The notes beneath the pieces were generated by a model. That model did not search any database, had not been told where the DNA came from, and saw only the letters and a list, made by a program, of their open reading frames with translations. Positions 1 to 7,342 of a stretch of 19,639 nucleotides of DNA are shown in pieces (the stretch's first letter is position 1; each line of letters starts with the position of its first letter). A program made the translations under genes and the position numbers. Origin of the DNA: an uncultured Lachnospiraceae bacterium (lineage in GTDB: Bacteria > Bacillota_A > Clostridia > Lachnospirales > Lachnospiraceae); the NCBI GenBank assembly GCA_949957035.1, contig CATLIP010000005.1, positions 1 to 19,639 of the forward strand, read 5' to 3'.

Positions 1-743
1 CCAACCAATAATATCTTCCCCTCACATTCCTCCACACCTTTCACATACTCTCTACTCTTAATCTGCCTAATCGCCTCTTCTGCCGATTTTCCATACTTCA
101 ATTCCACAATCATCGTCGGTTTATCTGAAGTTCTCCTTGGAATAAACACCATATCTGCATATCCCTTTCCAGCCGGCATTTCTCTAATTAAAGTATACTC
201 ATTCACCGCATTATAGTAAGCCAATGCAATCAAACAGCTTAATGCATTGTCATCATTATATGCCAATATCGAAATATTCGACATATGCACTTCACTGATA
301 CGTTTTGCTACAGTATCACAATCCATTCTCCAAGTTGCTTCCAACAAACGCTCCGATAATTGAATCGCTCGGACTACCGGCTCCCAATCACTCTTCTGTA
401 CTGCATAAAAAAACGCACTCCGAACCTCTGCATTCGGAATATACGCCTCTCCTCTATCCTTATCATACGCAAGATATCCCAGATGAATCAAGACTGTCAA
501 CACATCATCCCTACTTTTAAAACTCGTCAGATCATTTTCAAAGCTATCCGTATTAACCTTACACCTTTCCCCCACAAGCGCCCTGACAACGGCATCCTTC
601 AAGCCGTCAAAATTCATGCTGATATAATCCTTCAACGATTCATATGTCTCCGTCTTGCTCCAATAGCTATCATATTCCTGCATCAAAATTGCCTGGACTA
701 CGGAATTAGGATTGTAGACATGCTTTATCTTACGAAAAAATAA
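1..743 (-). pseudogene. C-terminal part of an AAA-ATPase-like/PD-(D/E)XK family protein, frameshifted from its N-terminal part and cut by the window edge
   Basis: This frame is open on the minus strand from just after a TGA at 747-749 to the left edge, about 247 codons with no start codon near its beginning. It begins KIKHVYNPNSV, the usual continuation of the RWYDGY motif that ends the preceding fragment in another frame. Near its end it carries GYADMVFIPRR followed by TMIVELKYGKS, the D...ExK core of the PD-(D/E)XK nuclease fold found at the C terminus of AAA-ATPase-like (PF09820/PDDEXK_9-type) proteins common in gut Firmicutes and Bacteroidetes. The two fragments join if one T is added to the six-T run at 735-740. 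The biological role of this family is not known; a nuclease-like activity is only inferred from the motif. The C terminus lies outside the window. Confidence 0.72.
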
Positions 744-1273
744 CCGTCATACCATCTCTTCATTTCCTCATAATCCATACCATATAATTGACAAAGGCTC
801 CTTACTTCATCCTCTGTAAACCCAACATACTTTGACAGACTCTTAGGGTTCACCATAGTAAATTCATAGAAGTTATTCAACGCCGACTCCGTACCATATT
901 TTTTCACAGGAAGGATTCCCGTTATATATGCCAGCTTTACAAATTTTTTTGATATCGCTCCCTTAAACAACCCCCTCAATAATTCAACATATTCTTTCTG
1001 CGCTGTCAGCTCATTCTTATACTCTCTAAAAATGGCGTCCCATTCATCAATAATAATCACAAACTCCGCCTTTGCTGATTCATTTAGGCAAGCCAATGCA
1101 TATGGGAGATTATCCTCATCTTCTCTCAATATCCCCGGGTACACATTCCGCAGTTCTCCAATAACTTCTCTACTAATCCTACGCAGCATCTCTCTGGAAT
1201 TATCTCCAGATCTTAGGAAACCTGTAATGTCTAAATGTATTACGTCATATTGATTCATCATCTTCTTGTACAA
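725..1273 (-). pseudogene. Middle part of an AAA-ATPase-like protein, 5'-truncated and frameshifted at its 3' end
   Basis: The readable protein begins around NQYDVIHLDITGFL, which in intact relatives is internal, roughly 100 residues in. The upstream part with the Walker A loop is missing, and the 100 bp up to loaP do not encode it. A Walker-B-like FVIIIDEWDAIF sits at residues 71-82, and RWYDGY closes the fragment before the reading frame hits TAA at 725. The longest frame starts with TTG at 1273; ATG codons at 1261 and 1258 are the other options, and none has a clear ribosome binding site. With the open frame at 1-743 it forms one broken gene. Loss of both the P-loop and the frame argues that it is not functional, although the nucleotide changes look recent because the rest of the coding sequence is clean. 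Confidence 0.7.
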
Positions 1274-1275
1274 TT

Positions 1276-1304
1276 ATTGTATGTCAACATTATATGTTTG
1301 TCAA
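1276..1304 (-). promoter_or_regulatory. Sigma-A-like promoter in front of the AAA-ATPase remnant
   Basis: On the minus strand TTGACA (1299-1304) is followed after 17 bases by TACAAT (1276-1281). The match to consensus is strong, but transcription would start near 1269, only a few bases before the first possible start codons, and the stretch is AT-rich, so a chance match is possible. Confidence 0.35.
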
Positions 1305-1332
1305 TTATTCATACGCTCCTGTCTCATTCCTG

Positions 1333-1365
1333 AAAACACCGTAAATGTAACCCCTCCGGCGCTCT
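1333..1365 (-). terminator. Weak possible terminator after loaP
   Basis: Just after the loaP stop, CGCCG (1357-1361) can pair with CGGTG (1337-1341, one G-U pair) around a 15-base loop, and four T residues follow on the minus strand. The stem can be lengthened only with G-U pairs, so it may be a weak or non-functional terminator. Confidence 0.3.
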
Positions 1366-1872
1366 CTATACCTTCGCCACAATCTCCACCCCCACCTGCA
1401 CCATCTGTACCCGTCCAAACATCGGCACCTCCAGCCAAGCCTTCCTTTTATGTCTGTCAATCTTCCGAATCGCCCCTTCCATCCCTACCAACGGCCCTGA
1501 CGTAATTCTCACACGAGACTGCTCAATCACACCCTCCGACATTTCCACAACCTGATTTTCCCCGCCAATTCCCTGCATAAATGCAATCTCTTCCTCCCGA
1601 AGAGGCACAATCTCCCGGCCGGTTCCAATCAGCTTAGTAAGTCCAATCACTCCGTGAAGCTGGTCATACAGCCTCTCTAATTTCTCTGTAATCATAAAAA
1701 CGTACCCGGGAAACAGGACCTTCTCCAAAGTCGTCCAACTTCCACGGATACGTTTCGATTCTTCATAATAAGGGATAAAGCAACGCTCCAGCACTTCTCC
1801 GGACATATGCTTCTCGCACTGTAACCGGATACTCTCTTCTGTGCCTGTGCGCACCTGCACAACATACCACAT
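1366..1872 (-). CDS. loaP: LoaP-type antiterminator, NusG-family transcription elongation factor paralogue
   Basis: A 168-residue protein that begins MWYVVQVRTGTEE, the start of a NusG N-terminal (NGN) domain, with LFPGYVFM at residues 53-60 facing RNA polymerase. A C-terminal KOW domain spans about residues 120-168 (VRITSGPLVGMEGAI). Housekeeping NusG normally lies with secE near ribosomal genes; a second NusG-like gene beside polysaccharide genes is the pattern of LoaP. LoaP proteins bind an RNA hairpin in the leader of a long biosynthetic operon and make RNA polymerase resistant to terminators. Start ATG at 1872 has AGGAG eight bases upstream. The gene follows the dehydratase and a 105-codon ORF, and two strong hairpins lie in its leader. 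Its likely target is an exopolysaccharide operon, partly beyond the left edge. A general NusG-like function (RfaH-like) is the alternative wording. Confidence 0.85.
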   Translation of the reverse strand: MWYVVQVRTGTEESIRLQCEKHMSGEVLERCFIPYYEESKRIRGSWTTLEKVLFPGYVFMITEKLERLYDQLHGVIGLTKLIGTGREIVPLREEEIAFMQGIGGENQVVEMSEGVIEQSRVRITSGPLVGMEGAIRKIDRHKRKAWLEVPMFGRVQMVQVGVEIVAKV

Positions 1873-1960
1873 GGCAATTTCTCCTATTCTATTACCGACA
1901 GCCCAAAGGCATTGCCGTTATCCCTTGCCTTATTTATACGGACTTAGACGCATACGAATA

Positions 1961-1987
1961 TAGTTAGATTTCAATTTAATCTAACTA
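1961..1987 (-). repeat. Perfect hairpin in the loaP leader (proximal)
   Basis: TAGTTAGATT pairs perfectly with AATCTAACTA (10 bp) around a 7-base loop. No T run follows on the minus strand, so it is not a standard intrinsic terminator. It lies directly beside the longer hairpin at 1989-2042, about 90 bases upstream of the loaP start codon. Confidence 0.6.
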
Positions 1988-1988
1988 T

Positions 1989-2042
1989 CTGGCATAACGA
2001 ATAATAAATAACTATCCTGATACTTATTATTCGTTGTACCAG
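1989..2042 (-). repeat. Long hairpin in the loaP leader (distal)
   Basis: AACGAATAATAA (1996-2007) pairs perfectly with TTATTATTCGTT (2024-2035) around a 16-base loop. After one mismatch the stem continues with six further pairs (one G-U) between 1989-1994 and 2037-2042, giving about 18 bp in total. It is separated from the next hairpin by one base. A role as RNA signal for LoaP or as a DNA operator is possible; the sequence does not decide. Confidence 0.6.
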
Positions 2043-2067
2043 CCACATCTAACTCCTGATTATTTTC

Positions 2068-2385
2068 CTAATATTCTATTATCCGGTTACACTCCGAATC
2101 TATATCCCACTCTCTGTTGGCAGCTATAACTCTAAAAAATATATTTGTTATCTGCTTTGCCTGCTGTTCGAATATCCTCTTGACCATATACTCCTTATTT
2201 TCAGGCAAAATAAAAACTGCCCCTCTAAGACATCCTTGCGTTTCCCTCACAACTAAAAAAAGGGTATGCTTCGCCATTCTGTCTCTACTTGGGCAGATTA
2301 CAACATCAATCATGACATCCCAATTTTCCAAACGCGGCAAGGCGACGATTTGAAACCTTAAGATTTTATTCGGTAATGTAAACAC
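2068..2385 (-). CDS. Hypothetical 105-residue protein
   Basis: The open frame encodes a mixed alpha/beta-looking protein with no motif I recognise. It has alternating hydrophobic stretches (WDVMIDVVICP, TLFLVVRET, RGAVFILPEN) followed by an amphipathic helix-like part (EYMVKRIFEQQAKQITNIFF), with no signal peptide or membrane segment. The longest form starts with GTG at 2385 without a clear ribosome binding site; the ATG that gives MIDVVICPS, with GGGA just upstream, is an alternative that would remove about 24 residues. It sits between the dehydratase and loaP on the same strand, in a locally AT-rich stretch. It may be a real accessory gene or a decayed remnant. A shorter ORF on the plus strand overlaps it and looks less protein-like. 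Confidence 0.42.
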   Translation of the reverse strand: MFTLPNKILRFQIVALPRLENWDVMIDVVICPSRDRMAKHTLFLVVRETQGCLRGAVFILPENKEYMVKRIFEQQAKQITNIFFRVIAANREWDIDSECNRIIEY

Positions 2386-2439
2386 TATATTATACTACTA
2401 CAATTTTCTAACTACTGCAACCATAACTTACTTAAGCCG

Positions 2440-4308
2440 CTATTTCTTTTTATAATGATAAGTCGGTACAATCTCCGCCACTATTTCCTTAATCCTGGCT
2501 GAGTCTTGTCTGCTGACCTTATCAAGCAGCCGTAACTTCTCTTCGAACCACTCGTCGTCCATATCTATAGGATGTCCGATATGAATCATTTCATTCGCCG
2601 TATCCTGAAGCCCTTCCTCATCCATCAGAAGCTCTTCATACAGCTTTTCACCAGGTCTGAGACCTGTATATACAATCGGTATATCAACATCCGGCTCATA
2701 CCCCGATAATCGTATCAGGTTTCTCGCCATATCGTCAATTCTGACCGGATCTCCCATATCTAGTACAAAGATTTCTCCTCCCTCTGCATAGTAGGATGCC
2801 TGCAGCACCAGAGCCACAGCTTCCGGTATAGTCATGAAATACCGAATGATATCTTTGTCTGTGACGGTCACGGGACCGCCTTCTGCAATCTGTTTCTTGA
2901 AAAGCGGAATTACACTTCCATTACTCCCCAAAACATTGCCGAACCGTACCGCTACAAAATCTGTCTCTGTCTTACGGTTCATCATCTGTACAACCATCTC
3001 ACACAGACGCTTTGATGCTCCCATAATATTCGTAGGGTTAACCGCCTTGTCTGTAGAAATCAAAACAAACTTCTTTGCTCCTACCTTAGCCGCCGCCGTC
3101 GCCGTCTTATATGTCCCTAACACATTATTCTTGATTGCCTCATTGGGACTATCTTCCATCAATGGCACATGCTTATGTGCAGCTGCATGATACACGATAT
3201 CCGGCTTGTAGGTATGCATCACTTGATTAATACGGTTACTGTTACGTACAGAACCAATCAAAACCACTAAATCAAGCTGTGGATATGCTCTTCTTAATTC
3301 CTGTTGAATCTCGTATGCATTGTTCTCATAGATATCGAATATAATCAGCTGCTTCGGCTTAGCCTTTGCAATCTGTCTGCACAATTCACTTCCTATGGAA
3401 CCGCCGCCTCCGGTAACCAGAACCTTATGTCCTCGAATTGCCCGGAAGATTTCATCGTTATTAACTCTGACCTGGGCTCTTCCCAACAAGTCTGCAATAT
3501 CCACATCTCGCAGCTTGCTGACGCTGACTTCTCCGTTCACCAGTTGATACACTCCCGGCACCGTCTGAAGCCTGCATTTTGTCTCTTTACATATATTCAG
3601 AATTTCCTTCTGGTTTTTTCCGGTTGTCGCCGGAATCGCATAAATAATATGATTAATCTTATACCGGTTAACCATAGTCAAGATATCATTGCGGTTTCCC
3701 ACAATCGGTATCCCTTCCAATACTCTGCCTATCTTATTCGGATTATCGTCAATCACACAGCATACTTTCGTATGGAGCCTTCTGCTGTTAATCAATTCTC
3801 TAATTAAAGTCTGCCCTGCCGCGCCGCCGCCGATTACCATGATACGGTTCTGCTCTTCCTCTCCTGCCCCTTCACGATTTCCAAAATAAGTCTGGAACAT
3901 TCGATAGGAAAAACGCAAAGCAGTCGTCATACAGAAACTGATGATATATCCCATGAAATAGTATGCCTTGGGCATCCGAAGATGCATAAACATAACCCCC
4001 AAGCCATACACAGGCAGCAATACAATATATGCCGCGATGCTCATCTGCAATTCTGAGATACTTGCCAGTCTCCATATACTATGATAAAGCCGAAAAGCAT
4101 AAAACACTACGATTGTAGATGCAATCCAAAACGGCATAGACCACAGATAGCCGCTCCGGTATGGTTCCGGAATAGACGAAAAGGAGAAGTCGAAACGAAG
4201 GATTAGCGCCACACCATAGGATATCACAACAAAAAGTGAATCCAGAAATGCCACCAGAATCGCCTGGTGAACCCAGGGCACTCCTTTGCCTTCCAATAGC
4301 TTATTCAT
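2440..4308 (-). CDS. Membrane-bound nucleoside-diphosphate-sugar 4,6-dehydratase (PglF/CapD/WbpM type)
   Basis: A 622-residue protein of the long form of this family. About four membrane helices fill residues 13-135. A first Rossmann-like domain follows with VIGGGAAG at 158-165, then the catalytic SDR domain with VTGGGGSIGSE at 298-308. The catalytic segment STDKAVNPTNIMGASKR (418-434) shows the Thr-Asp-Lys motif and the Met in place of the usual SDR Tyr that marks long PglF/WbpM-type enzymes. Known relatives turn UDP-GlcNAc into UDP-4-keto-6-deoxy sugars, the first step to bacillosamine, QuiNAc or FucNAc for surface glycans; the exact product is not predictable here. It is the first sugar-modifying enzyme after the phosphatase, kinase and LCP genes, and its start overlaps the end of a 41-codon membrane peptide by eight bases, suggesting translational coupling. 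Confidence 0.93.
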   Translation of the reverse strand: MNKLLEGKGVPWVHQAILVAFLDSLFVVISYGVALILRFDFSFSSIPEPYRSGYLWSMPFWIASTIVVFYAFRLYHSIWRLASISELQMSIAAYIVLLPVYGLGVMFMHLRMPKAYYFMGYIISFCMTTALRFSYRMFQTYFGNREGAGEEEQNRIMVIGGGAAGQTLIRELINSRRLHTKVCCVIDDNPNKIGRVLEGIPIVGNRNDILTMVNRYKINHIIYAIPATTGKNQKEILNICKETKCRLQTVPGVYQLVNGEVSVSKLRDVDIADLLGRAQVRVNNDEIFRAIRGHKVLVTGGGGSIGSELCRQIAKAKPKQLIIFDIYENNAYEIQQELRRAYPQLDLVVLIGSVRNSNRINQVMHTYKPDIVYHAAAHKHVPLMEDSPNEAIKNNVLGTYKTATAAAKVGAKKFVLISTDKAVNPTNIMGASKRLCEMVVQMMNRKTETDFVAVRFGNVLGSNGSVIPLFKKQIAEGGPVTVTDKDIIRYFMTIPEAVALVLQASYYAEGGEIFVLDMGDPVRIDDMARNLIRLSGYEPDVDIPIVYTGLRPGEKLYEELLMDEEGLQDTANEMIHIGHPIDMDDEWFEEKLRLLDKVSRQDSARIKEIVAEIVPTYHYKKK

Positions 4309-4426
4309 ACCTGCTTCTCAACCTGTTTCCAATCATCTTATTATTTCTTACTACGAAGATTACAACACCAACCAGGATTACTATCCCGGCAGCAATAATA
4401 GCTCTCTGCGGATCAATTACATTCAT
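4301..4426 (-). CDS. Small single-pass membrane peptide (41 residues) coupled to the dehydratase gene
   Basis: A short ORF exactly fills the gap between the LCP gene and the dehydratase. It begins MNVIDPQRAIIAAG, continues as an uninterrupted hydrophobic helix to about residue 26, and ends with a basic tail (VRNNKMIGNRLRSRYE), so a membrane helix with a positively charged, probably cytoplasmic, C terminus is expected. AAGGA lies five bases before the ATG at 4426. The LCP stop codon is two bases upstream, and an in-frame ATG at 4432 overlaps that stop as ATGA. Its stop overlaps the dehydratase start by eight bases. The overlaps at both ends, ribosome binding site and coherent helix support a real gene. 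Function unknown; it could help assemble or anchor the membrane dehydratase or the LCP protein. Confidence 0.66.
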   Translation of the reverse strand: MNVIDPQRAIIAAGIVILVGVVIFVVRNNKMIGNRLRSRYE

Positions 4427-4428
4427 TA

Positions 4429-5886
4429 TCATCCTTCGTTCTCCCCTTCTGTTTTCTTCATCTTTCTTGATATATCTGAAACAACCGCCTCATCCGGCCA
4501 CATCACATAAAGTAACTGTGAGCCTGACGAAAAGCATGCCTGTTTGTCTCCGCTTCCTGTTGCCGCCGTAGTTTCAATCTCCCATGAGGCGCGTTCCGAG
4601 AGCTGCATATTGATAAACTTCACCATCTCATCCCGTGTCATATTGGTCTCCACACAGTCTGCAACATTGTCTAATATTTCATTCGCCTGAAAAAGAATAT
4701 CCGGAAACATAATCCTCTCCAACATCGCTTTCAAGATAGCTTCCTGATTCTTCCCGCGTTGATTATCTCCATCCTTAAAACTATGTCGTTCTCTGGCAAA
4801 CGCAAGGGCCTGCTCTCCGTTCAGGTGATTCATACCCTTTTTAAAGCTGTAACCGCCTGCTTCGAACGCATACTCAGATTCTACATCGACTCCGCCAAGC
4901 GCGTCTACAATTGTAATCAGCGATGTAAAATTAACTCTTGCAAAATAAGAGATATCAATGTCATAGATATTCTCTAATGTGGCCATAGAGCGGTCTACAC
5001 CGTAGATTCCGGCATGAGTCAGCTTATCTCTCGCTTCCCCCGATACCCCTGGAATCTGAACATAATAATCTCTCGGTGTGGTCGTCAAAAGAATCTTCTT
5101 GGTAACCGGATTCACCGTCATAATAATATTGACATCACTCCGGCTATTCGTAGAGATAGAACCGGCCACATCTATTCCACTGATATATATATTAAATGCT
5201 TTTTCGATACTCGTCTCTTCTGTCTCAATCTCTGTCTCAATGCCATATTGATACAAAACCCTTATCTGGTCTGAGTATCCTTCAACCGCTTCTTCAATCA
5301 CACTTCCATAAGCCTCATTATAGATGGCAGCTTCAATCCTGCCTCCAAGGAGCGCTTCCGCCTCGTCTATAATCGTCTCGCTCTCAATCAATTTGAGCTC
5401 ACGGCCAACCTTCTCCTCAATATCCTTGACCATCAAAGCATTGTTATCCTGATCCAATGCTGTCTGGATACCAAAACGATAGTTCTTCGCATCCTCAAGC
5501 TTTTCTGCAGGGTCTTCATTTTTGACTACGACAATCATGTTATCTGTCTTATATGCAGCTCCTCCGACATTCTTAAGAACCGCGTCTGCCTTCGCCAGAT
5601 ATATGATGCCGATACCCATAATAAGGCTTACCAGTATACTTATGACAGCTCCAACTATATTGCCCCTGGCGCCTGAAAACTGGAATCCAAATGCCTCTCC
5701 CAGTAAAATAAATATAACGCCAAGCAGTGCAAGGAGCACGATTACGGCAATCAGCAGAAATCTGCCCGGTATCATACCACTCTTCCACAGAAGCGCGGCA
5801 AACCCTGCCGATATGATCATCTGAAGCAGAAGAATCATTTTGCCGATTATGCTTTTTCCTTCCCTTTTGGTGAGGTAATACCTCAT
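4429..5886 (-). CDS. LytR-CpsA-Psr (LCP) family cell wall glycopolymer ligase
   Basis: A 485-residue protein with three N-terminal membrane helices (about 14-34, 42-62 and 77-97), an extracellular accessory region to about 235, and the LCP domain from about 236 to 405. LCP landmarks are SRSDVNIIM (249-256), the TTTPRDYYV strand with Arg272-Asp273, and ARERHSFKDGDNQRGKNQ (364-381) with the arginines and Asp that bind the lipid pyrophosphate. LCP enzymes move undecaprenyl-linked glycans such as capsule or teichoic acid onto peptidoglycan. The three-helix start is the CpsA-like arrangement. The gene lies between the Ig-like protein and the 41-codon peptide, so it is presumably the ligase that attaches this locus' polysaccharide to the wall. 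Confidence 0.92.
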   Translation of the reverse strand: MRYYLTKREGKSIIGKMILLLQMIISAGFAALLWKSGMIPGRFLLIAVIVLLALLGVIFILLGEAFGFQFSGARGNIVGAVISILVSLIMGIGIIYLAKADAVLKNVGGAAYKTDNMIVVVKNEDPAEKLEDAKNYRFGIQTALDQDNNALMVKDIEEKVGRELKLIESETIIDEAEALLGGRIEAAIYNEAYGSVIEEAVEGYSDQIRVLYQYGIETEIETEETSIEKAFNIYISGIDVAGSISTNSRSDVNIIMTVNPVTKKILLTTTPRDYYVQIPGVSGEARDKLTHAGIYGVDRSMATLENIYDIDISYFARVNFTSLITIVDALGGVDVESEYAFEAGGYSFKKGMNHLNGEQALAFARERHSFKDGDNQRGKNQEAILKAMLERIMFPDILFQANEILDNVADCVETNMTRDEMVKFINMQLSERASWEIETTAATGSGDKQACFSSGSQLLYVMWPDEAVVSDISRKMKKTEGENEG

Positions 5887-5913
5887 ATACGAATCTCCCC
5901 TATTCGGCAGTCT

Positions 5914-6600
5914 CTACTCAACCGTCAAAGTAAAGATAATCGGATCAGACGCATTCCCATCGGTATCCGTCACATAATAACGAATCTCATAAGAACCTGG
6001 AGTTCTTAAATCATAAGTTCCATCTGTATGAATATGCTGATATAAGGTATTCTTATCATCCTTGTCATCCACCGCATCCCGAACAATGCTCAATGGGTCG
6101 AATGCTTCTCCTGCCTTAATCGTCATCTGATCTGTAGTAAGCGCCATAATCGGCCTCGGTCCATTCGCCTCTAATGGAGCCGCCTGATCCGGCGTCATCT
6201 CTCCATTCTGGCCCTCTGCTCCTACCTCTCCGGATGTCTCTTCTGCCTGCTGCTGTTCTTCCTGCGCTGCTGCCTGACTCTTATAAGTCACCCTTCTTCT
6301 GGCAGTTCCTATGTTCTTAGATTCATCCATGACTCCGTAATATACGATGGCTGAATCCTCACTTGTAAGTACAATCTTACTCACAAACACCTTATCCGAA
6401 AGATCTCCATCCACTTTATCAACTGCTGTGACTCCCTCCATCAAGGCTTCATGTCCATCGCCTTCCGTATAGGAAATGTCTCTCTCTTCAATCTTAATCT
6501 CTGGCGGCGTATTATCCTGCCGCAGATAGATAAATGCCGCTATAACCGTCAGAACCGCACATGCCGCGGCCATCACAAGCGCTAATCCCCGATGCTTCAT
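5914..6600 (-). CDS. Membrane-anchored protein with two Ig-like (DUF5011-type) domains
   Basis: A 228-residue protein with an N-terminal signal anchor (residues 5-26, no clear cleavage site). The first Ig-like domain (about 33-106) carries the typical AVDKVDGDLSDKV motif. A low-complexity Glu/Gln linker follows (about 107-150), then a second Ig-like domain to the C terminus (RTPGSYEIRYYVTDTDGNAS near 199-218). Such domains are beta sandwiches found in secreted and wall proteins of Firmicutes. It lies between the BY-kinase (18-base gap) and the LCP gene (27-base gap), so an extracellular role in polysaccharide export or attachment is reasonable, but no enzyme motif is present. It may be a scaffold spanning the space between membrane and wall. 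Confidence 0.82.
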   Translation of the reverse strand: MKHRGLALVMAAACAVLTVIAAFIYLRQDNTPPEIKIEERDISYTEGDGHEALMEGVTAVDKVDGDLSDKVFVSKIVLTSEDSAIVYYGVMDESKNIGTARRRVTYKSQAAAQEEQQQAEETSGEVGAEGQNGEMTPDQAAPLEANGPRPIMALTTDQMTIKAGEAFDPLSIVRDAVDDKDDKNTLYQHIHTDGTYDLRTPGSYEIRYYVTDTDGNASDPIIFTLTVE

Positions 6601-6618
6601 CGCTCAAACCCTCTATTC

Positions 6619-7329
6619 CTATTCATCATCGTCTTTCTTATAATATTCTCCGTAGTACGCGCCATAGTACTTACCGTAATATTTACCATAATACTTATTC
6701 TGCTTCATATTCACTTTGTTAAGCACTACTCCGAGAATCGGACAGCCGGATTTCTCCAACTGATCCTTTACACCTCTTGCGAACTTATAACTAATCGTGT
6801 TTGCCGCGATTACCAGAATGGATGCATCACAGAACTTGGCAATAATCGCACTGTCAATAACGCTTCCGACCGGCGGTGCGTCTATTATCACATAATCATA
6901 CGCCTTCTTCGCGCCTTCAATAAAAGCCTCAAACCGACGATTTCCCAACAGCTCTGCCGGATTCGGCGGTACAACTCCTGCAAGTACGCAGAAGAGGCCG
7001 TTCGCCTGTGTCTTGGCAATGACATCCTTCGCATCAGCCTGTCCGGACAGGAAATGGCTCAATCCCTTGATCTGCCCTTTTATCTGATGGCGGCCTACCA
7101 ATACCGATTTCCTCAAATCTGCGTCTACAAAAAGCACATTCTTATCACCCTCCGCCAGCGACATAGCAAGAGACAGTGATACTGTACTCTTTCCCTCATT
7201 CGGCGTACAGGAAGAAAATACGATTACTTTCTTATCTGAACCTGAAAATTCTACATTCGTTCGGAGAGTCTTATATGCTTCATTACTTCGATAGTCTTTT
7301 TCAACATTTTTCAAAATTACTTCCTGCAT
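6619..7329 (-). CDS. cpsD: CpsD/CapB-type bacterial tyrosine kinase (BY-kinase) of polysaccharide synthesis
   Basis: A 236-residue cytoplasmic kinase with the three BY-kinase motifs: Walker A SSCTPNEGKST (39-49, Lys47), Walker A' VLFVDADLR (65-73) and Walker B YVIIDAPP (146-153). The C-terminal tail has five Tyr-Tyr pairs at 213-214, 217-218, 221-222, 225-226 and 229-230, separated by Gly-Lys, Gly-Lys, Gly-Ala and Gly-Glu, then an acidic end. In this family the tail is phosphorylated by a neighbouring subunit in a ring, and cycles of phosphorylation steer polymer length and export. In Firmicutes the membrane part is a separate protein, which is the gene just upstream (13-base gap); the phosphatase two genes upstream removes the phosphates. 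The true substrates beyond the kinase itself are unknown. Confidence 0.94.
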   Translation of the reverse strand: MQEVILKNVEKDYRSNEAYKTLRTNVEFSGSDKKVIVFSSCTPNEGKSTVSLSLAMSLAEGDKNVLFVDADLRKSVLVGRHQIKGQIKGLSHFLSGQADAKDVIAKTQANGLFCVLAGVVPPNPAELLGNRRFEAFIEGAKKAYDYVIIDAPPVGSVIDSAIIAKFCDASILVIAANTISYKFARGVKDQLEKSGCPILGVVLNKVNMKQNKYYGKYYGKYYGAYYGEYYKKDDDE

Positions 7330-7342
7330 CTTCTTCTCTCCT

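Noticed and set aside
360..743. Plus-strand ORF of 127 codons
   Set aside because: It is antisense to the AAA-ATPase C-terminal fragment, whose minus-strand frame has clear family motifs.
1266..1505. Proline-rich plus-strand ORF of 79 codons
   Set aside because: It overlaps the 3' end of loaP and the following gap on the opposite strand; low complexity arises from antisense reading.
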